Shown: one piece after another, positions 49,852-55,759 of the stretch
How positions within the stretch are numbered: the first letter of the stretch is position 1
Layout of the letters: each line of letters starts with the position of its first letter
Assembly: GCA_016874295.1 (NCBI GenBank)
Contig: VGUH01000020.1
Coordinates: 1 to 55,759 of the forward strand
Direction: 5' to 3'
DNA length: 55,759 nt
Source of the DNA: Gammaproteobacteria bacterium
GTDB lineage: Bacteria > Pseudomonadota > Gammaproteobacteria > Steroidobacterales > Steroidobacteraceae
Translations under genes and position numbers: made by a program
The notes under the pieces: generated by a model
Seen by the model: only the letters and a program-made list of their open reading frames with translations
Told to the model about the DNA's origin: nothing
Databases searched by the model: none

Positions 49852-50496
49852 CTAGGCGCGCGCGATCCAGCGCGCGTCCCTCTCCAGCGCGCGCAGCGCG
49901 CGCACGGTGTGCACGCCCTGGCCCGCGGCCTGCGCGAGCAGCACGAGCAGCAGTTGCGCGCTCGCGAAGGCGTCGGCGAGCGCGTCGTGCCGCGCCGGAC
50001 ACTCGATGCCGAAGATCCCGAGCCAGTCGTCGAGCGCGCGCGCGCGAGCGGCGTGCGCGGGGTTGAGCGCCGCGGCGAGCGGCGCGAGGTCCAGCCAGCG
50101 CGCCGGCGTGAGGTCGGGGGTGCGCGCCTTCATCGCGCGCCCCAGCACCGCCGCGTCGAACGGCGAGTGAAAGCCCACCGGCAGCCCGCCGTCCAGGTAG
50201 CGCGAGAACGCCGACAGCGCCTCGGCGGCCAGCACGCCGCCGCGCTGCGCGTCGCCGCCGATGCCGTGCACGAGGATGTTCTCGGCGCTGCTCGCGGCCT
50301 CCTGCTGCAGCACGGCGGCGAAGCTGTCGGCGGGGTTCAGGCGGCCGCCCTGCACGGCGACCGCGCCGATCGAGAGCAGCCGGTCGCTGAGCGGGTCGAG
50401 GCCGCTCGTCTCGCAGTCGATCACCACCCAGCGCGCGGCGCGCGCCGGCTCCTCGGGCCGGCCGAAGCCCAGCCATTGCGCGAGGCCGCGGATCAA
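49852..50496 (-). CDS. DEDDh 3'-5' exonuclease (DnaQ/epsilon-like)
   Basis: The 214-residue protein has Exo I VIDCETSGLDPLSDRLLSIG, Exo II-like HSPFDAAVLGRAM and Exo III ARHDALADAFASAQLLL, the DEDDh residues of the epsilon-like exonucleases. The start is taken as TTG 50496, which overlaps the preceding stop (TTGA). It follows the CBS-DUF294 gene, a pairing seen repeatedly in betaproteobacteria; the CBS protein and exonuclease are presumed to act together, role unknown. Confidence 0.85.
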   Translation of the reverse strand: MIRGLAQWLGFGRPEEPARAARWVVIDCETSGLDPLSDRLLSIGAVAVQGGRLNPADSFAAVLQQEAASSAENILVHGIGGDAQRGGVLAAEALSAFSRYLDGGLPVGFHSPFDAAVLGRAMKARTPDLTPARWLDLAPLAAALNPAHAARARALDDWLGIFGIECPARHDALADAFASAQLLLVLLAQAAGQGVHTVRALRALERDARWIARA

Positions 50497-52376
50497 AGCG
50501 TGTAGTCCGCGCGCAGGCGGTCCTGCAGCAGCGCCGCCTGGCGCAGCGCCTCGTTCAGGATCCGGCGGTCCACCTTGTTCAGGCGCGCCGGCTCGATGCG
50601 GTTCTCGGCGCCCTCGGGCGGCGGCGCCTCCAGGTACTGCCGGCGCAGCCGCAGGCCCTGCACTACGTGGAACGCGGTGACCGAGCCCTCGGCCTCGGCC
50701 GCGGGCAGGCCGCCGGTGGCCGCCACCGCGCGCAGGCGCGCGACGGTGCCGGTGGCGGGCACCGCGTGCGCGAGCGCGAGCGTGCGCGCGGCATCCACGA
50801 ACAGGCGCGCGCCCGAGCCCTTCAGATCGAGCGTGCCGGGAAACGGCCCGGTGTCGTCGGCGGCGATGCCGTGCAGCAGGTGGAGCGGCGGGCGCACCTT
50901 GAGCGCGTTGGCCGCCATCGCGCGCAGGAACGCCGGCTGCGAGCGGGCGCGCGCGAGCACGCCCTCGCGCAGCTCGCCGGCGAGCGCCGCCTCGCCCGCG
51001 AGCGCGCGGAAGTCGAAGAAGATCGAGGCGTTGAGCAGCGCCTCGGGCTGCGGGCTGCGGATCCAGCCGTCGAAGCGCTCGCGCCATTCGGCGACGGTCA
51101 GGCACCAGGACGGGTTGCGCGCCATGATGCCGCCCTTGCACAGCGGGTAGCCGCAGGCCGCGAGGCCCTCGTTCACCTCGTTCGCGAACGCGAGCAGCAC
51201 GCGGCGCGCGCCTTCGGCGTCGCCCGCGGGCTCGAAGATGAGCGCGTTGTCCTGGTCGGTGGCGAGCGTCTGCTCCAGGCGCCCCTCGCTGCCCAGCGCG
51301 AGCCAGCACCAGCTCGCGGGCGGCGCGTGCCGCGCCGCCGCCATCGCGATCAGCCGCTGCGCCACGCCGTCGTTGAGCGCGCTCGTGAGCTGCGTGAGGT
51401 GCTCGGCATCCAGGCCCTGCGCGAGCAGGTGGTGCGCGAACTCGCGGATGTCGGCCGCCGCGGCCTTGAGCTCCTCCAGCGAGGCGGCCGCGTGCACGCG
51501 GCCCGCGACGCGCCCGAGGCTGAAGCGCTGCAGCGCGAACAGGTCGCGCTCGGAAATCACGCCCGCGAGGCGCCCGTCGCGCGTGATCACCACGTGGCGG
51601 ATGCGGTGGCGCGCCATGGCGAGCGCCGCGTCGGCGAGCGTCGCGTCGGCCTCGAGCGCAACCGGGTCGCGCGTCATCAGCCCCGCGATCGGCGCCTCGG
51701 CCGCGGCGCCCACGGCGGCGCGCTCGAGCAGGTCGGAGGTCGTGAAGATGCCCACCGGCAGCTGCTGCGCGTCCACGATCACCATCGAGCCCACGCGCTC
51801 GGCGCGCATCGCGGCGACCGCTTCGCCGAGCGTGGCCTGCGCCGAGCAGCTCACCGGCGCGCGCGCGAGCCCGGCCCCGAGCGGCGCGAGCATCGAGGCG
51901 CCGGCGAGCGCGGCGGCCGCGTCGGCGCGGCGCGCGCGCTGCGCCTGGCCGAGCAGCGCCGCGAGCCGCCCCATGCAGAAGTCGCGGAACGGCGCGCTGC
52001 GCTCGAGCAGCTCGTGGAAGTCGGCCGCGCCGAGCTCCCAGCAGAAACAGTCGGTCTCCGCGCCATAGCTGGTCGAGCCCGCGCGCCGGCCGACGAGCGC
52101 GCTGATCGGGAAGCAGTCGCCCTCGCCGAGCAGCGCGTCGCCCGACGACGCGCTCGCGCCCGGGCTGCCGCGCACCACGCCCTGCTTGACGATGTAGAGC
52201 CGGTCGGCGACCCCGCTGTCGGGGCCGGTGACCACGCTGCCGCGCGCGTAGTAGCCGAGGCGCAGGCGCGCGGCGAGCCGTGCGATGTCCTCCGGCGACA
52301 TGGCGTCGAACGGCGGGTGCCGCCGCAGCACCTCGCCGACGGTGGCGACGATCTGCCGGCTCGCGGCTTGGGGCAT
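50493..52376 (-). CDS. cNMP-binding, CBS-pair and DUF294 nucleotidyltransferase-like protein
   Basis: The 627-residue protein has an N-terminal cyclic-nucleotide-type domain (about 15-140), two CBS domains (about 170-285, GSMVIVDAQQLPVGIFTTSD and RHVVITRDGRLAGVISERD), then a DUF294 nucleotidyltransferase-like domain with WLALGSEGRLEQTLATDQDN. The C-terminal DUF294_C helical domain ends the protein. The GSEGR...DQDNAL residues resemble the GlnD-type active site. It probably transfers or binds nucleotides in response to a ligand. Gap of 31 bp to the hemerythrin gene before it. Confidence 0.9.
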   Translation of the reverse strand: MPQAASRQIVATVGEVLRRHPPFDAMSPEDIARLAARLRLGYYARGSVVTGPDSGVADRLYIVKQGVVRGSPGASASSGDALLGEGDCFPISALVGRRAGSTSYGAETDCFCWELGAADFHELLERSAPFRDFCMGRLAALLGQAQRARRADAAAALAGASMLAPLGAGLARAPVSCSAQATLGEAVAAMRAERVGSMVIVDAQQLPVGIFTTSDLLERAAVGAAAEAPIAGLMTRDPVALEADATLADAALAMARHRIRHVVITRDGRLAGVISERDLFALQRFSLGRVAGRVHAAASLEELKAAAADIREFAHHLLAQGLDAEHLTQLTSALNDGVAQRLIAMAAARHAPPASWCWLALGSEGRLEQTLATDQDNALIFEPAGDAEGARRVLLAFANEVNEGLAACGYPLCKGGIMARNPSWCLTVAEWRERFDGWIRSPQPEALLNASIFFDFRALAGEAALAGELREGVLARARSQPAFLRAMAANALKVRPPLHLLHGIAADDTGPFPGTLDLKGSGARLFVDAARTLALAHAVPATGTVARLRAVAATGGLPAAEAEGSVTAFHVVQGLRLRRQYLEAPPPEGAENRIEPARLNKVDRRILNEALRQAALLQDRLRADYTL

Positions 52377-52407
52377 CGGGCGAGCGTAACGCGCCGCGCC
52401 GGCGGCG

Positions 52408-52998
52408 TTATCCCGCCCGCTTCCAGCTCTCGTCGAGCCCGATCGGCGCGGGCGCGAGCGTGAGGATGCGCTGGTAGAGCGCGTTGAAGTCGCTGCTGCG
52501 CAGGTCGGCGATCGGGTCGGCGTTGCCCGCGAAGGCCCGCTCGATGTCGTCCCAGTCCTCGGCCTTGAGCACCTGCTCGGCGCGCGGGATGACCTCGCGC
52601 TCCTCGCGCCGCATGTGGTTCCAGTGGAACTGCGAGTAGGCCTCGACCGCGGCGATGAACTTGTCCGCGCCCTTGGGCCAGGTCTGCTCGTAGGCGAGCA
52701 TCGCCTGCTCGAGGTCGCGCACCAGCTGCGCGCCGAGCACGTGCTCGGCCTTGAGCGACTCGACGACCTCGCGCGCGCCCGGATCGCGCCGCAGCAGGTG
52801 CGCGAACAGGAAAGCGTCCTCCTTCGGGTGGTGCATGCGCTCGGGGAACGCGTCGATGTAGTAGATCATCGCGCGGAACACGCCGAATTCGGGCTTGAGC
52901 TTGCCGTCCTTCGCCATCAGCGCGAGCGACTTCAGGCCGCTCAGCACCGCCGAGATCGAGCGGTGCTCGTCGTAGATGATGCCGATCGCCTTCTGCAT
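52408..52998 (-). CDS. Hemerythrin HHE domain protein (second)
   Basis: The 196-residue protein has the HHE pattern IIYDEHRSISAVL, ERMHHPKEDAFLF, LKAEHVLGAQLV and FHWNHMRREEREVIP, giving the His/Glu ligands of a di-iron site, plus a 50-residue C-terminal extension. A good AGGAGG precedes the ATG at 52998. It lies between the SafE-like and CBS-DUF294 genes in the hemN operon. O2/NO sensing or buffering is plausible. Confidence 0.9.
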   Translation of the reverse strand: MQKAIGIIYDEHRSISAVLSGLKSLALMAKDGKLKPEFGVFRAMIYYIDAFPERMHHPKEDAFLFAHLLRRDPGAREVVESLKAEHVLGAQLVRDLEQAMLAYEQTWPKGADKFIAAVEAYSQFHWNHMRREEREVIPRAEQVLKAEDWDDIERAFAGNADPIADLRSSDFNALYQRILTLAPAPIGLDESWKRAG

Positions 52999-53006
52999 GA
53001 CCCCTC

Positions 53007-53723
53007 CTATAGGCAAAGCAGGCTGCGCACGCCCTCCAGCGCCCCCGCATGGGCGAGGCCGAAGACCCCGAAGCCGGCGATCGCCGCAGCGGCAGTGTAG
53101 CGCCAGGCGCGCAGTCGCGCCGCCAGCCAGCCCGCGGCGAGCAGCAGCGGCAGCGTGCCGGCGCCGAAGGCCAGCATCGCCGCGGCGCCGCGCACGGGGT
53201 CGCCCGCCGCGGCGGCCGCAAACAGCGCCGCGTAGACCATCGCGCAGGGCAGCCAGCCCCAGGCGAGGCCCGCGGCATACGCGCGCAGCGGCGTCGTACC
53301 CGCGCGCAGCGGCGTCGCGGGCCTGAGCAGACGTGCGGCGAGCGGCTGCACGCGCCGCCAGAGCGGAGCGCCGAGCGCCTCGAGCGCGCCGAGCAGCCGG
53401 CCGGCGCCCGCCAGGTGCAGTCCGATGAGGATCAGCAGCACGCTCGCGGCCACCTGCCAGGCGGCCTGCGCCGGCAGGGCCGCGGCGGCATAGGCCGCGC
53501 CGCCCAGGGACCCCGCGGCGGCGCCGGCCGCCGCGTAGGTGCTGATGCGCCCCGCGTGCAGCGCGATGCGCCGCCCCCACGCGGGAGGGGCGGCGATCGG
53601 GATGACGCGCACCCCTCCCCGGTCCGAGCCGTCGAAGGCGGCGACGAAGCCGCCGCACATCGCGACGCAGTGCACGCCGGAAGCCAGGCCCGCGGCGAAC
53701 ATCGCGGCGGCGAGCGGCTCCAC
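53007..53723 (-). CDS. Sulfite exporter TauE/SafE-like (DsbD_2) membrane protein
   Basis: The 238-residue protein has about six membrane segments and the motif SGVHCVAMCGG close to its N-terminus, characteristic of the DsbD_2/SafE-like family often found with cbb3 oxidase and hemN genes and implicated in copper or cytochrome biogenesis. GTG 53723 begins 2 bp after the hemN stop. A second conserved piece is AWGWLPCAMVYAALF. Confidence 0.85.
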   Translation of the reverse strand: MEPLAAAMFAAGLASGVHCVAMCGGFVAAFDGSDRGGVRVIPIAAPPAWGRRIALHAGRISTYAAAGAAAGSLGGAAYAAAALPAQAAWQVAASVLLILIGLHLAGAGRLLGALEALGAPLWRRVQPLAARLLRPATPLRAGTTPLRAYAAGLAWGWLPCAMVYAALFAAAAAGDPVRGAAAMLAFGAGTLPLLLAAGWLAARLRAWRYTAAAAIAGFGVFGLAHAGALEGVRSLLCL

Positions 53724-53725
53724 GG

Positions 53726-55141
53726 TCAGATCACCTTCGAGTAGGACGCCGCCTGCTGGCGCGCGCGCAGGTAGCGGTCGAACACCATGCAGATCGCGCG
53801 CACCAGCAACCGGCCGCGCGGCGTGACGACGATCCACTCGGGCTGCAGCTCCACGAGGCCGTCGCGCTCGAGCGCCCTGAGGTCCTTCAGCTCCTCGGCG
53901 AAGTAGCGCCGGAACTCGATGAGGTGCGCGAGCTCGATCGACTCCACCGAGAGCCGGCAGTGGCAGATCAGCGCCTGGATCACCGCGCGGCGCACCAGGT
54001 CGTCGGCCGTGAGCTCCAGGCCGCGCATCACGGGCAGCTTGCCCTCGTCGAGCGCGGCGTAGTAGTCGTCGAGCGACTTGCAGTTCTGGCTGTAGGTCGG
54101 GCCGACGCGGCCGATCGCCGAGACGCCGATGCCGACGATGTCGGACTCCGGGTGCGTCGAGTAGCCCTGGAAGTTGCGCTGCAGGCGCCCTTGCGCCTGC
54201 GCGATCGCGAGATCGTCGTCGGCGCGCGCGAAATGGTCCATGCCGATGTAGACGTAGCCCGCGCGCGTCAGGCGCCCGATGGCGAGCGTCATGATCTGCA
54301 GCTTGGTCTCCGGCGACGGCAGGTCGGCGGCGAGGATGCGCCGCTGCGGCTTGAACAGCGCGGGCAGGTGCGCGTAGTTGTAGAGCGCGATGCGGTCGGG
54401 CGCATCCTCCAGCACGCGGTCGAGCGTCGCGCTGAAGCCGTCCAGCGACTGCTTCGGCAGGCCGTAGATGAGGTCGAAGTTCACCGAGCGGAAGCCCGCC
54501 GCGCGCGCTTCGTCCACCACGCGCCGCGTCTCCTCGGCGCTCTGGATGCGGTGCACCGCGCGCTGCACTTCCGGGTCGAAGTCCTGCACGCCCATCGACA
54601 GGCGGTTGAAGCCCAGCCCGGCGAGGAAAGCCATCGCGCCGGGCTCGGTCGTGCGCGGATCGATCTCGATCGACACCTCGGCCTCGGGCGCGAGCGGGAA
54701 CACGCGCTCGGTGTCGGCGGCCAGCTGCGCCATTTCCTCGCGCGACAGGAACGTCGGCGTGCCGCCGCCCCAGTGCAGCTGCGAAACGCTCGGGCGCTCG
54801 ACGCCGCTGGCGCGCATCGCCTCGCCCAGCAGCGCCAATTCCTTGCTCAAGTACTTGATATACTTGGCCGATCTCCCCCGGTCGCGCGTCACGACCTTGT
54901 TGCACGCGCAGTAGTAGCACAGCGTCGCGCAGAACGGCAGGTGGACGTAGAGCGAGAGCGGCAGGCTGATGCCGCCGATGTTGCGCCGGGCGAGCCACTC
55001 GCGCAGCTGGGCCTCGCCGAACGCCTCGACGAAGCGGTCCGCCGTGGGATAGGACGTGTAGCGCGGCCCGCTCAGATCGTATTTGCGGATCAGGACCGGG
55101 TCGATGACCAGTTCGGAAGACGGGTATTTCAGCATCATCAC
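53726..55141 (-). CDS. hemN: Oxygen-independent coproporphyrinogen III dehydrogenase
   Basis: The 471-residue radical SAM enzyme has YDLSGPRYTSYPTADRF and the motif CATLCYYCAC with C71, C75, C78 and the extra C80 typical of true HemN, GGGTPTFLS, and the C-terminal HemN domain. It makes protoporphyrinogen without O2, supporting heme synthesis for the cytochromes here. A perfect FNR/DNR site lies 33 bp upstream, a well-known arrangement for hemN. It leads a five-gene operon with SafE-like, hemerythrin, CBS-DUF294 and exonuclease genes. Confidence 0.96.
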   Translation of the reverse strand: MMMLKYPSSELVIDPVLIRKYDLSGPRYTSYPTADRFVEAFGEAQLREWLARRNIGGISLPLSLYVHLPFCATLCYYCACNKVVTRDRGRSAKYIKYLSKELALLGEAMRASGVERPSVSQLHWGGGTPTFLSREEMAQLAADTERVFPLAPEAEVSIEIDPRTTEPGAMAFLAGLGFNRLSMGVQDFDPEVQRAVHRIQSAEETRRVVDEARAAGFRSVNFDLIYGLPKQSLDGFSATLDRVLEDAPDRIALYNYAHLPALFKPQRRILAADLPSPETKLQIMTLAIGRLTRAGYVYIGMDHFARADDDLAIAQAQGRLQRNFQGYSTHPESDIVGIGVSAIGRVGPTYSQNCKSLDDYYAALDEGKLPVMRGLELTADDLVRRAVIQALICHCRLSVESIELAHLIEFRRYFAEELKDLRALERDGLVELQPEWIVVTPRGRLLVRAICMVFDRYLRARQQAASYSKVI

Positions 55142-55149
55142 GGGCCACT

Positions 55150-55642
55150 ATGGGCGAGGGCAGTCCGGACATATTGACGTTGGTCAAACGGGGCTATGTT
55201 CGCCACCCCGTGGCGATCGCCGCCGGGGCCGTGTCGCTGCTGGCGCTGCTGGCGGCCAACTTGTCGGCGCTCTCGCACGGCCTGGACTGGCCCTGGCTGC
55301 TCGGCTCGGTGGTGCTCGCCGACATGCTCGCGATCGGCGCCGGCATCCTCGTGGCCTCGCGCGTGGTCCTCAGCGCCGCGCACCGCAGCGAGGCGAGCGA
55401 GGCGCGGCTCGCCTCGATCCTCGACTCGGCGATGGACGCGATCCTCACCGTGGACGAAGAGCAGCGCATCGTGCTGTTCAACCGCTCGGCTGAGTTGGTC
55501 TTCGGCGTGCGCCGCGACGACGCGCTCGGCACCACGCTCGAGCGCTTCCTGCCCTCGCGCTTTCGCGCCGGCCACCGGGCGCACGTCGAGGACTTCGGCC
55601 GCACCGGCGTCACGGGCCGGCGCATGGGCGACACGACCATGC
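55150..55642 (+). pseudogene. PAS-domain sensor protein, 3' end lost at repeat copy D
   Basis: The visible 164 residues have two N-terminal membrane segments (about 21-70, including LLALLAANLSAL and AIGAGILVASRVVLSA) and a PAS domain (SEARLASILDSAMDAILTVD and FNRSAELVFGVRRDDAL). The remaining part, presumably a histidine kinase or GGDEF output, is missing. An FNR site lies within the first codons counted from ATG 55150; the true start may be GTG 55210. The last residues before the stop are encoded by the repeat. Confidence 0.75.
55174..55187 (-). promoter_or_regulatory. Perfect FNR/DNR-type operator upstream of hemN
   Basis: It reads TTGACGTTGGTCAA, matching TTGAY-N4-RTCAA. It is 32 bp upstream of the hemN start. 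It also overlaps the first codons of the divergent PAS sensor ORF if that starts at 55150. Confidence 0.75.
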
Positions 55643-55759
55643 TTTACCAATAGCGGCTCGTGGGGCGACATAAGCTGCATTGTGCGCCGTCAAACCGGGA
55701 CCAGGGAGCGGGAGAATGGCCAAATCGTGCGGTGCAACGCAGCCTGGGGCGGATAGATT
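55643..55759 (+). repeat. Repeat copy D, cut by the window end
   Basis: It starts TTTACCAATAGCGGCTCGTG and matches copy B closely. The window ends inside the terminal hairpin (GGATAGATT). It truncates the PAS sensor gene on its left. What follows is not visible. Confidence 0.9.

Noticed and set aside
246-55759. CRISPR array formed by the repeats
   Set aside because: Only four copies, 128 bp long and 10-23 kb apart, with genes between them and no cas genes.
1-55759. tRNA or rRNA genes
   Set aside because: No convincing cloverleaf or rRNA-like stretch was recognised in the gaps, which are short; a covariance-model scan would settle it.

Overview
This is a GC-rich, tightly packed window. Most neighbouring genes overlap by an ATGA, GTGA or TTGA stop/start junction or sit within a few bases. 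The gene content points to a facultatively anaerobic betaproteobacterium that degrades aromatic compounds and probably denitrifies (Thauera / Rhodocyclales-like; genus not determinable from the sequence alone). The basis is a Thauera-type ATP-dependent benzoyl-CoA reductase with 2-oxoglutarate:ferredoxin oxidoreductase, a phenylacetyl-CoA oxidoreductase, O2-independent ubiquinone and heme enzymes, a complete cbb3 oxidase locus and many FNR/DNR-type operator sites.

Layout. 1-373: end of an IS91-like transposase gene, a hairpin and the first copy of a ~128-bp repeat. 374-4533: a truncated membrane protein and a DUF2249 protein, then (minus strand) the O2-independent ubiquinone genes ubiU-ubiV-ubiT and a DNR-like regulator. 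4563-17881: the benzoyl-CoA island. A minus-strand operon korA-korB-ferritin-like-RidA-SDR diverges from a plus-strand operon oah-dch-bcrC-bcrB-bcrA-bcrD-fdx-GNAT-hemerythrin, followed by a second FNR/CRP regulator. 17894-23615: phenylacetate activation and alpha-oxidation (padB-padC-padD-paaK, with a truncated thioesterase). 23616-23746: second repeat. 23747-31278: a CFA-synthase-like lipid methyltransferase, an FAD oxidoreductase, a DksA-like protein and a four-gene ABC exporter. 31292-34431: FNT channel, DUF155 protein, beta-CASP nuclease. 34428-44080: cytochromes and the cbb3 locus (ccoI-ccoS-adh-ccoN-ccoO-ccoQ-ccoP-ccoG-ccoH). 44085-44752: small heat-shock protein, an 8-codon uspA stub and the third repeat. 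44753-55642: truncated RND adaptor, orphan radical SAM/SPASM protein, NMO-like flavoprotein, UspA plus DksA-like pair, a hemN-led operon and a truncated PAS sensor. 55643-55759: fourth repeat, cut by the window end.

How it fits together. Phenylacetate is activated by PaaK and oxidised by PadBCD toward phenylglyoxylate (PadEFGHI and benzoate-CoA ligase are not in the window). Benzoyl-CoA is reduced by BcrCBAD with electrons from KorAB through Fdx, then processed by Dch, a dehydrogenase and Oah. The usual zinc-type dehydrogenase Had is absent here, and a BadH-like SDR sits in the kor operon instead. At least seven perfect TTGAY-N4-RTCAA sites, plus four with one mismatch, precede catabolic, respiratory and stress genes, so most of the window looks like one low-oxygen regulon. 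Two regulators with the FNR-type E-x2-SR recognition helix, neither with an Fe-S Cys set, lie inside it.

Main caution. Four same-orientation copies of a ~128-bp repeat bound three gene blocks. At each junction genes are cut, and the missing halves are not elsewhere in the window. Either repeat-mediated rearrangement or assembly through a repeat produced the present order, so adjacency across the repeats should not be assumed. No tRNA, rRNA or CRISPR array was recognised. Outside the first 373 bp no stretch over 300 bp lacks a gene.
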